The translations under genes and the position numbers were made by a program. A DNA stretch of 11,455 nucleotides from assembly GCA_016200765.1 (NCBI GenBank), contig JACQEC010000250.1:1-11455 (forward strand). The letters are read 5' to 3'. The notes under the pieces are model-generated. The model was not told where the DNA came from. It worked only from the letters and a program-made list of their open reading frames with translations, and searched no databases. This DNA is from Chloroflexota bacterium (GTDB taxonomy: Bacteria; Chloroflexota; Anaerolineae; JACRMK01). The stretch's first letter is position 1; each line of letters starts with the position of its first letter. Below are positions 1-6,400 of this stretch, piece after piece.

Positions 1-9
1 AATCGCAAA

Positions 10-21
10 GGACATATGTCC
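10..21. promoter_or_regulatory. Perfect 12-bp palindrome, candidate regulator operator
   Basis: The sequence GGACAT/ATGTCC is a perfect inverted repeat. A second GGACA word starts 23 bases downstream, at 33-37, about two helical turns away. Its centre lies about 60-65 bases before the likely transcription start of the promoter at 45-73, which is where class I CRP-family activators bind. Since the first gene downstream is itself a CRP/FNR-type regulator, autoregulation is the simplest reading. The site could equally serve a divergent gene to the left of the window. Confidence 0.5.
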
Positions 22-44
22 CCCGAAAAACAGGACAAATAGTA

Positions 45-73
45 ATGACATGCGCTCACAGAACGATTACAAT
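45..73 (+). promoter_or_regulatory. Sigma70-type promoter for the CRP/FNR operon
   Basis: ATGACA at 45-50 matches the -35 consensus at 5 of 6 positions. It is followed by a 17-base spacer and TACAAT at 68-73, which matches the -10 consensus at 5 of 6. Transcription would start near 78-80 and give a leader of about 30 bases. That leader contains a GAAGGTGA Shine-Dalgarno-like stretch at 92-99 before the ATG at 109. Confidence 0.6.
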
Positions 74-108
74 ACGCCTATCGTCATCATTGAAGGTGAA
101 ACAGCGCC

Positions 109-852
109 ATGATCCTCAGCCGTCCGCCCGTTTCCGCCCCTGCGACAGGCTCAGGGCTGGCTCCTGCGACAAGCCCGGGGCTGGCCCCTGCGCCATTCTC
201 GGCGCGGGCCGCCGTCCTGCGCGCACAGCCCTACTTCGCCCTACTGGATGAAGCTGATTTGGAGTTCCTCTCGGCGCATCTGGTTGAAATGCGCTATGCG
301 AAAGGGGAGGCCATCTTTCTGGAGGGTGAGCCGTGTCGCGGCCTCTATATTGTGCGTGAGGGGCAGGCGCGCATCTATAAGCTGTCGCCGGAGGGGCGCG
401 AGCAGGTGCTGCGCTATTGCGGGGCCGGTCAGTCGTTTAACGAGGTTGCAGTCTTTGACGGCGGGCTGAATCCCGCGAATGTCAGCGCTTCGACGCCGTG
501 CCATCTGTGGGTCGTGCCCTGCGACCTGATTATCGGCATGGTGCGGAAGCGCCCGGAAATGGCGATGGCGATCATCCGCAGTCTCGGCGAGCAGATGCGG
601 CATCTGGTCAGTCTGGTCGAAGACCTCTCACTGCGGAACATTAGCGCGCGCCTCGCCAAACTGCTCCTCGAAATCGCCTCGGATGAGCAGTTGCCGCACA
701 AGCTGACCCAGCAGGAGATGGCCGCGCAACTCGGCACGGTGCGCGAGATGGTGGCGCGCTCGCTCAAGCAACTCGAGACGCGCGGCCTCATCAAGATCGA
801 GCGTGGCCGCATCGTGATTCTGGACCGTCAGATGTTGGAAAAGATGGTGTGA
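109..852 (+). CDS. CRP/FNR-family transcriptional regulator
   Basis: A 247-residue cytoplasmic DNA-binding regulator. An N-terminal cyclic-nucleotide-binding-type beta barrel spans about residues 36-140, with a GEAIFLEGE turn and an NEVAVFDGG phosphate-cassette-like segment. A dimer helix follows at about 145-172, then a winged helix-turn-helix at about 178-245. The recognition helix carries R212, E213 and R217, in register with R180, E181 and R185 of E. coli CRP. The Arg-Ser pair that CRP uses to hold cAMP is replaced (NPANVSA), so cAMP is unlikely to be the ligand. No FNR-like N-terminal cysteine cluster is present. DNR/NnrR-type heme or NO sensing would fit, but that is inference. Residues 11-28 are an Ala/Pro/Gly tail encoded by a 24-base tandem repeat, so the native start of the fold is near residue 35. 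No better start codon exists, and ATG 109 has a Shine-Dalgarno sequence 9 bases upstream. The gene leads a likely operon with the two membrane proteins downstream. Confidence 0.9.
   Translation: MILSRPPVSAPATGSGLAPATSPGLAPAPFSARAAVLRAQPYFALLDEADLEFLSAHLVEMRYAKGEAIFLEGEPCRGLYIVREGQARIYKLSPEGREQVLRYCGAGQSFNEVAVFDGGLNPANVSASTPCHLWVVPCDLIIGMVRKRPEMAMAIIRSLGEQMRHLVSLVEDLSLRNISARLAKLLLEIASDEQLPHKLTQQEMAAQLGTVREMVARSLKQLETRGLIKIERGRIVILDRQMLEKMV
139..194 (+). repeat. 24-bp tandem repeat inside the regulator gene
   Basis: Units lie at 139-162 and 163-186, with a partial third copy at 187-194. Both units share the layout CCTGCGACA-GGCT/AGCC-..GGGCTGGC and encode PATGSGLA then PATSPGLA. The unit length is a multiple of three, so the frame is kept. 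A diverged copy, 20 of 24 bases identical to either unit, lies at 1025-1048 in the next gene, in another reading frame. This points to a dispersed DNA element rather than a protein repeat. Confidence 0.75.
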
Positions 853-864
853 GGGGCGCGGAAG

Positions 865-916
865 CGTTGAGCGTTACGGGTTCCGCGTTCACGCGCTAAC
901 GCGCCAACGCTCAACG
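865..916. repeat. Intergenic inverted repeat containing dispersed 38-bp element, copy A
   Basis: The gap between the regulator and the first membrane protein holds an 11-base perfect inverted repeat, CGTTGAGCGTT at 865-875 and AACGCTCAACG at 906-916. Inside it, an inner imperfect stem, GCGTT..CGCG / CGCG..AACGC, closes on a CTAA loop at 896-899. Bases 873-910 recur at 9722-9759 on the other strand with one mismatch. The element contains an 8-base-phased run of CG..AACG words. It may form a hairpin in the operon mRNA and adjust expression of the membrane proteins relative to the regulator. No T tract follows, so it is not a classical terminator. Confidence 0.8.
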
Positions 917-921
917 GTTCT

Positions 922-1365
922 ATGCCTCCGCTGACCCGCTGGTTTGTCAAGACCGGCCTCGTCTACCTCGTTGCGGCGCTGATGGTCGGCACGTTGATCG
1001 CGGCGCAATCGGTGCTGGAACTGCCCTTCGACAAGCTCAAGGCTGGCCCCGCCGCCGTCGCCGCGCTTGGCCCGGTCTATTTCCACCTCTTGATGCTGGG
1101 CTGGGTGACTCAACTGATCTTCGGCGTGGCCTATTGGCTGTTTCCGACCTACAGCAAAGAAAAGCCGCGCGGGAGCGAGCGGCTGGCGCGGGCGACCTAC
1201 GGGCTGTTGAATGTGGGGCTGGTCTTGCGCGTGATCGGGGAACCGGCGAACGCACTACAACCGCAGACCGGCTGGGGATGGCTGTTGGCGTCGTCGGCTA
1301 TTTTGCAGTGGTTGGCCGGGCTGTGCTTCGTCCTGAATACGTGGGGACGGATCAAGGGGAAGTGA
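922..1365 (+). CDS. Four-helix membrane protein, heme-copper-oxidase-like fragment
   Basis: A 147-residue integral membrane protein with predicted helices at about residues 9-29, 53-73, 91-107 and 118-140. Helix 2 carries the signature H55-LLMLGWVTQLIFGVAYW-LFP. A histidine followed by LGW and then G-V-A-Y-W-x-x-P is reminiscent of heme-copper oxidase subunit I-like and NnrS-like membrane proteins, in which such a histidine binds heme. With only one such histidine and four helices, this is far shorter than an oxidase subunit (12 helices), so heme binding would need a partner or dimer. The next gene is a paralogue with the same signature and is the obvious partner. Residues 35-42 (PFDKLKAG) are encoded by a 24-base repeat element and extend the first loop relative to the paralogue. 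No clear Shine-Dalgarno precedes ATG 922. Family assignment is tentative; that it is a membrane protein is secure. Confidence 0.8.
   Translation: MPPLTRWFVKTGLVYLVAALMVGTLIAAQSVLELPFDKLKAGPAAVAALGPVYFHLLMLGWVTQLIFGVAYWLFPTYSKEKPRGSERLARATYGLLNVGLVLRVIGEPANALQPQTGWGWLLASSAILQWLAGLCFVLNTWGRIKGK
1025..1048 (+). repeat. Third copy of the 24-bp element, inside the membrane protein gene
   Basis: The sequence CCTTCGACAAGC followed by TCAAGGCTGGCC is 20/24 identical to each tandem unit at 139-186. Here it is read in a different frame and contributes PFDKLKAG. The shorter loop in the neighbouring paralogue fits a 24-base insertion. Confidence 0.65.
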
Positions 1366-1366
1366 G

Positions 1367-1798
1367 ATGCCGCGCTTGAGCCGCTGGTTCGTCCGCGCGG
1401 CCTTGTTATACCAGTTGCTCGGGTTCTCCTTCGGCGGCCTGATCCTCTTTCATAAAGGCGTGCCGTTTTATGCGGAGGTGTGGCGGCTACTGCCCGCGCA
1501 CATCGAGTTTATGCTGTTCGGCTGGACGGCCCAACTGGCGATGGGCGTGGCCTTCTGGATACTGCCGCGCTTCGGCGGCGGCGCCTCACGCGGGAACGAG
1601 AAGGCGGCGTGGCTGGCCTTCGCGCTCATCAACGCGGGCGTGTGGCTGGTGGCTATCGGCCCGGTCGCGCCCGCGTGGGTCACGGCGCTGGGGAGGCTGT
1701 GCGAACTGGCCGCGGCGGCCTCGTTTGGCGCGCATCTCTGGCCGCGCATCAAGCCGGTCAACGGATTCGGAACTTCACGCCGCGAAAGCGTGAGATAG
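1367..1798 (+). CDS. Four-helix membrane protein, paralogue of the preceding gene
   Basis: A 143-residue protein starting one base after the previous stop (TGA-G-ATG), with an AAGGGGAA Shine-Dalgarno sequence at 1354-1361, so the two are probably translated in a coupled way. It shares the first gene's layout: MPxLxRWFV at the N terminus, helix 1 at about residues 10-28, and helix 2 with H45-IEFMLFGWTAQLAMGVAFW-ILP. Two further helices lie at about 80-98 and 103-124, followed by a basic tail. The conserved H, GW, Q, GVA, W and P positions show that the pair arose by duplication. A heme-carrying heterodimer related to heme-copper oxidase subunit I or NnrS is a reasonable guess, not demonstrated. 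The last residues (SRRESVR) are encoded by a small stem-loop, TCACGC at 1775-1780 pairing with GCGTGA at 1788-1793, that runs up to the stop. The C-terminal tail may therefore be repeat-derived. Confidence 0.8.
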   Translation: MPRLSRWFVRAALLYQLLGFSFGGLILFHKGVPFYAEVWRLLPAHIEFMLFGWTAQLAMGVAFWILPRFGGGASRGNEKAAWLAFALINAGVWLVAIGPVAPAWVTALGRLCELAAAASFGAHLWPRIKPVNGFGTSRRESVR

Positions 1799-1916
1799 CG
1801 GATTAGCGGATTGGGGCGCGGCCCCCGATCCAGTCGGGGGGCGTGGTCTGCGGCATGGAGCATCCGTCGGCGATTAACCAGCCCTCCCCAATCAAACTCC
1901 TCTATCCGTTCATCCG
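1799..1916. other. Convergent intergenic region with stop-proximal CGGAT word arrays
   Basis: No gene fits here. On the left, directly after the membrane-protein stop, GCGGATTA/GCGGATTG repeats with an 8-base period. On the right, overlapping the aldo/keto reductase stop and reading in that gene's sense, AACGGATTAGAATAA is followed by CGGATGAACGGATA, so the same word appears in inverted orientation. A G/C hairpin lies between them and is listed separately. Confidence 0.6.
1822..1840. terminator. GC-rich hairpin between convergent genes, possible bidirectional terminator
   Basis: CCCCCGA at 1822-1828 pairs perfectly with TCGGGGG at 1834-1840 around the loop TCCAG. It sits between the 3' ends of the membrane-protein operon and the aldo/keto reductase. 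There is no T run on either side, so termination would be inefficient or factor-assisted. A dispersed palindrome without that role is the alternative. Confidence 0.4.
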
Positions 1917-2867
1917 TTATTCTAATCCGTTGACCATCTGCGAGATCGCCGCGCGCTCCTCCGCGCTGATCTGCCGCGCCAAGGCGACCGAAGCCAGCCC
2001 CTGCTCCAACTGCTCGATGCTGCGCACGCCGACGATGGGCGCTGTCACGGCCGGGTGCGAGGCCACCCAGGCAATCGCCAACTGCTCCTTCGGCGTGCCG
2101 CGCCGCTCGGCGTACTCCTTGAGCGCCTCGACCACACGCCACGACTTGTCCTTCATATAGACGTTCTGGTAGAACTTCGCCACGTCAAAGCGCGTGCCCT
2201 TGGGAATTTCCCCGCCCTTCTGATACTTGCCGCTCAAGAAGCCGCCCGCCAGCGGCGAGTAGGGAATGACGCCCACCTGCTGATCCTGACAGGCCGGCAG
2301 GAGTTCCGCTTCGATCTCGCGGCGGATGAGGGAGTAGGGCGGCTGGACGGATTCAAAACGCGCATAGCCGTTGCCGTCGCTCGTCCACAGCGCCTTGATC
2401 AACTGCCAGCCGGCAAAGTTTGAGCAGCCCAGATAGCGCACCTTACCCTGCGCCACCAGATCGTCGAGCGCGCGCAGGGTTTCCGCGACGGGCGTCTCCG
2501 CGTCCCAGCGATGCACCTGATAGAGGTCAAGATGATCGGTTTGCAGGCGGCGCAGGGAGTCCTCGACGGCGTTCATGATGTGGTAGCGCGAGAGGCCGCG
2601 CTCGTTCACGCCCGCGCCCATCTGGCCGAAGACTTTGCTGGCCAGCACTATTGAATGGCGCACGCCCTTCAGCGCGCGCCCCACGATCTCCTCCGACGCG
2701 CCGTTGCCATAGACGTTGGCCGTGTCGAAGAAGTTGACGCCCTGCTCCAGCGCACAGCGAATGATGGGCAGGGACGCCTCCTCGTCAATCTCGCGGCCAA
2801 AGGTCATACAGCCGAGGCAGAGCCGGGAGACTTTCAGGCCGGTGCGGCCCAGATTGGTGTATTCCAT
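1917..2867 (-). CDS. Aldo/keto reductase, NADPH-dependent type
   Basis: A 316-residue cytoplasmic oxidoreductase that would reduce an aldehyde or ketone with NAD(P)H. It has the full TIM-barrel length and opening (MEYTNLGRTGLKVSRLCLGC), and the complete catalytic tetrad is visible: D48 and Y53 in FFDTANVYG, K78 in LASKVF, and H119 in LYQVHRWD. Other family marks are GKVRYLGCSNF at 141-151, IPYSPLAGGFLSGKY at 201-215 and the C-terminal nucleotide-phosphate-binding segment PIVGVRSIEQLEQ at 277-289. It groups by eye with the YajO/Tas/voltage-channel beta-subunit-like reductases. The substrate cannot be read from sequence. ATG 2867 has a strong AAGGAGGA four or five bases upstream. It lies 33 bases downstream of the small cytochrome gene on the same strand and may be cotranscribed with it, though no functional link is obvious. 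Confidence 0.95.
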   Translation of the reverse strand: MEYTNLGRTGLKVSRLCLGCMTFGREIDEEASLPIIRCALEQGVNFFDTANVYGNGASEEIVGRALKGVRHSIVLASKVFGQMGAGVNERGLSRYHIMNAVEDSLRRLQTDHLDLYQVHRWDAETPVAETLRALDDLVAQGKVRYLGCSNFAGWQLIKALWTSDGNGYARFESVQPPYSLIRREIEAELLPACQDQQVGVIPYSPLAGGFLSGKYQKGGEIPKGTRFDVAKFYQNVYMKDKSWRVVEALKEYAERRGTPKEQLAIAWVASHPAVTAPIVGVRSIEQLEQGLASVALARQISAEERAAISQMVNGLE

Positions 2868-2879
2868 GTTTCCTCCTTG

Positions 2880-2896
2880 CGCTCACGGTTTGAGCG
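2880..2896. other. Small stem-loop in the cytochrome-reductase gap
   Basis: CGCTCA at 2880-2885 pairs with TGAGCG at 2891-2896 around CGGTT. On the minus strand it lies between the cytochrome stop codon and the reductase Shine-Dalgarno sequence, so it could separate or attenuate the two. The stem is short. Confidence 0.3.
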
Positions 2897-2900
2897 TTGT

Positions 2901-3134
2901 TTAGCGGTGGCAATAGCCGCAGGTTGGGAGTTCTATGTGCGGCATGGATGGCGCCTGCGCGTTGGTGCGATGGCACCGGACGCAGGCTTCAGGCGCGGCG
3001 GGCGGCTGGTGGTCGGGCAACTGCACGATGGTCTTGGCCGAAACGGAGAACGCTGTGACCACCCAAGCAATCAGCACAAACAGGACGATGACGACCAGAC
3101 CGATGGCGTAGAGCTGATGGACGATGCGAGGCAC
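2901..3134 (-). CDS. Small membrane-anchored diheme c-type cytochrome
   Basis: A 77-residue protein with one membrane-spanning helix at about residues 9-30, likely an uncleaved anchor, and an extracytoplasmic tail with two CxxCH heme-attachment motifs: C51-VR-CH55 and C72-GY-CH76. H66 and M64 between the motifs could supply axial ligands. The protein ends one residue after the second motif. Its likely role is electron transfer at the outer face of the membrane. The partner cannot be identified here, although the putative heme membrane proteins at 922-1798 lie nearby. The start is a GTG at 3134 with no better ATG. The upstream minus strand has TATACT about 7-13 bases before the GTG, so a very short or absent leader is possible. 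The motifs make the call solid; the start is less so. Confidence 0.82.
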   Translation of the reverse strand: MPRIVHQLYAIGLVVIVLFVLIAWVVTAFSVSAKTIVQLPDHQPPAAPEACVRCHRTNAQAPSMPHIELPTCGYCHR

Positions 3135-3157
3135 GGGCGAGAGTATACCATAGAGAC

Positions 3158-3277
3158 GGCATCGGTTGGAAACCGACGCCTATTGTTATCAAACCGGCAT
3201 CAGGTGAGACAGACCGGTTGGGCACCCTAACCCGCGCGGCGGGTTTTCGAATGTAGGCGTCGGATTTGTCCGATGCC
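3158..3277. repeat. MITE/REP-like element: two related hairpins in inverted orientation
   Basis: The left hairpin, 3158-3182, reads GGCATCGG, a 7-base loop, then CCGACGCCTA. The right hairpin, 3254-3277, is its reverse complement: TAGGCGTCGG, a 6-base loop, then CCGATGCC. All 18 stem bases agree between copies while the loops differ, as expected for structure-conserved repeats. The copies enclose about 71 bases. No transposase is present, and no target-site duplication was recognised. Confidence 0.7.
3229..3247 (+). terminator. Terminator-like hairpin with TTTT tail
   Basis: AACCCGC at 3229-3235 pairs with GCGGGTT at 3239-3245 around the loop GCG and is followed by two more T bases. It has plus-strand terminator form, yet no plus-strand gene ends upstream. 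It may shield the large gene from read-through or simply be part of the repeat element. Confidence 0.35.
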
Positions 3278-3294
3278 CCGCGGTCTGCGGCCAT

Positions 3295-3323
3295 TTGACA
3301 TCACGTGAATGAGAGCGTAGCAT
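3295..3323 (+). promoter_or_regulatory. Sigma70-type promoter for the large secreted protein
   Basis: A perfect TTGACA at 3295-3300 is followed by a 17-base spacer and TAGCAT at 3318-3323 (4 of 6 matches to the -10 consensus). The spacer opens with the 8-base palindrome TCACGTGA (3301-3308), which would lie between the -35 and -10 elements and could be an operator. The predicted leader is about 80 bases. Confidence 0.55.
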
Positions 3324-3410
3324 ACGAGACGCCGCGCGGCCCGTGCCCGCGAGCGGCGCGGTAGGTGTGTCAACATTCAACTCGTCGTGTCTCGACCCTA
3401 GGAGCGCGTC

Positions 3411-6400
3411 ATGCCATCACAGCACCGGCCCTACACCACGATCCGCAGGCTATCCCTCGCAGTCTGCTTTCTGCTTCTCGTCTGGCCGCAGGCGACCACT
3501 GTGTACCCTGTTGTGCCAACCTCCTTCGCGGCATCCGTGCCCGCTTCGTCCGCGCCGCATAGCGCCGTCGCCCTACCCCACTCACCACCCGATGCAGCGC
3601 AGGTGTCAGCTGCTGGCGAGCTTACCTTGCTTTCCGTCTCCTCACAAACGGACAAAGTCCAGCTAAGCAGGATCAATACTTCACAAAGCGTAGAGCAGGT
3701 TGAGCTGGGCTGGTACCACACCTGCGCACTAATAATGAGTGGGGGTGTAAAATGCTGGGGCGACAATACTGATGGCCAGCTAGGAGACGGAACCAATATC
3801 GGCCAAATCACACCGGTAGACGTAAGTGGGCTGTCAACGGGCGTGCTTTCAATTGCCGCCGCTAGTGGTAGTTCCTGCGCCGCCACGTTGGTAGCGGCAG
3901 TGAAGTGCTGGGGATCAAATGGTGATGGTCAATTAGGCGACAATACGACTATCAATCGCAATACTCCTGTAGATGTAATTGGGTTAGCCAGTGGAGTTTT
4001 ACAAGTTGTAAGGGGCGACTCTCATACCTGTGCTCTGCTCACGACAGGCCAAGTTGAATGTTGGGGTTGGAATGATTTTGGTCAGTTGGGAGATGGCACA
4101 ACAACTGAGCGTCATACGCCAGTGCTTGTGAGCAATCTTAGCGATGTTAAGAGTATCGCAGCAGGTCGAGAGCACACATGTGCTGTAACAAATAGTGGTG
4201 GTGCGAAATGTTGGGGAGGGGGATACTATGGACGGCTAGGAACGGGTAATGATGCCGATCAACATACACCGGTTGATGTAAGTGGTCTCACAGTCGGTGT
4301 GACTCAAATTGACGCCGGTGCTTGGCATACGTGTGCTTTGGTAAACGGAGGTGTCAAATGCTGGGGCAGGAATAATCATGGAGAAGTGGGGGACGGGACA
4401 ACAACAGATCGCTATACACCAACCGATGTAAATGGATTAACCAGTAACATGCTGATGGTTGCTGCTGGATGGGAGCATACATGCGCTCTTACCTCCGGGG
4501 GAGGGATCAAATGCTGGGGCTCTGGCGGTTGGGGGCAGCTAGGTAACGGAGCAAATAACGATTCAGCTTATCCTGTAGATGTCTATATGCTCTCAAGTGG
4601 CACAACATCAGTTTCTACTGGGGGAGGCGGGTACCTTGCAGAACATACATGTGCGCGAACTCAGGTGGGCGGGCTTAAATGCTGGGGGAATAACTCTTGG
4701 GGACAGTTGGGGGATGGGACGACGAATAACAGCAACACGCCGGTGGACGTAAGCGGGCTGACGGGTGTGCCGCCGTGTTATACGCTAAGCATTACGGTAA
4801 GCCCTGCAGGCGCGGGTACGATTACGCCAAACATCCCCGGCGACTGCAACAATGGCGCGGGCTACACAGATGGCACAACAGTGATCCTCACAGCCAATCC
4901 AAATACGGGCTACAACTTCACCGATTGGAGCGGCGATGTGATCAGTACCACGAATCCGTTGACGGTCACGGTCACGAGCGATAAAGCAATAGTCGCAAAC
5001 TTCGCCACACCAACGGCCACACCGACTGCACCGACTGCGACCAGCACGCCCACACCGACAGACTCGCCGACGCCGACCAACACGCGCATCCAGACCGCCA
5101 CGCCGACCAGCACCGGCACTGTGACGCCCACGATTACACCGACGCCCACCGATACTGCCACGCCGACCGCAACCGCTACGGCTACGGCCACCGCCACGCC
5201 CACCGGCACCGCCCCGCCGACAGATACGTCTACGCCGACTGCGACCAGCACTGCCACGCCGACCAAAACGCCTGCCCCAACAGCCACGCCGACGAATAAT
5301 TCACAGTCCTGCATACAGCCGCCTGATGGATTAGTGAGTTGGTGGCGAGGCGAAGGGGATGCGATCGACTCTAAGGGTAGCAATAACGGTGTCTTGGTCA
5401 ATGGAGTCAACTTTGCGCCCGGTATGGTGGGGCAAGGTTTTCAATTCAGTGGTGGTGGTGATTATGTTACAGTGCCCGATGCAACTTCGCTCAACCCTAC
5501 AACCTATTCTGTCGAGGGGTGGATTTACGCAACGACACCCGTTGGTGACTGGCGCACCATTTTGACGAAAGGGAGCAACTACAACGAAAGCTACAAACTA
5601 CAATTTGATTCAACTCGCATGTTCGTCCTCGAAGTTGTGAATGTTGGGGGCAACCGCACAAGCCTCGATACAGGAGCAAACTCTATTCTGCTAAACACGT
5701 GGTTGCATCTTGCAGGCACATACGATGGCAACACGGCCTCGCTCTACATGAATGGCTCCCTCGTGTCAACAGTGAATATCAATGGCACGCTTCAGTCTAA
5801 CTCGTCGCCGCTGGTAATTGGCGGAGGCGATCCAGGAATACTTTCCTTTTCTGGGCTGATTGACGAAGTAAGTATCTATAACCGAGCACTGACTAATTCT
5901 GAGATTCAGGGTATCTACAATGCAGGTAGTAGCGGAAAATGCACTACGATACCGACCAACACGCCGACGCCGACCGCAACCACCACTGCTACGCCGACAG
6001 ACACGCCGACACCGACAGCGACCAGCACCGCCACACCGACGGACACGCCTACGCCGACTGTGACCAGCACCACCACGCCGACGGATACCGCAACGCCAAC
6101 ACCAACTTATACCGCGACAGCTACACCGACCGACACCGCGACTACCACGCCAACCACGACCAGCACCGCTACACCAACAGACACACCGACACCAACGACC
6201 ACACCAACGGATACGCCTACACCGACCGCGACCAACACGGCCACGCCAACGGACACGCCGACACCAACGGCCACACCGACTGCGACCAGCACTGCTACAC
6301 CAACCAACACGTCTACACCGACGGACACGCCGACTGCGACTAGCACTCCCACACCAACGGAGACAGCGACCAACACACCGACGGACACACCGACGGCGAC

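Larger units (their letters stand above)
3135..3410. other. 276-bp noncoding interval between divergent genes
   Basis: No convincing gene is present. The interval holds the inverted hairpin pair at 3158-3277, a GC hairpin with TTTT at 3229-3247, the promoter at 3295-3323 and the Shine-Dalgarno TAGGAG at 3399-3404 for the large gene. A further AACCGG (3192-3197) / CCGGTT (3214-3219) pairing lies between the two hairpins. Confidence 0.7.

Noticed and set aside
45..251. 68-codon frame overlapping the regulator start
   Set aside because: Out-of-frame shadow of the regulator's N-terminal repeat region; the regulator fold supports the other frame.
1468..2142. 224-codon minus-strand frame across the second membrane protein and the reductase end
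   Set aside because: Overlaps two well-supported genes and shows no recognisable domain.
2655..3230. 191-codon plus-strand frame opposite the reductase start and the cytochrome
   Set aside because: Both minus-strand genes have clear catalytic or heme motifs, and this frame has none.
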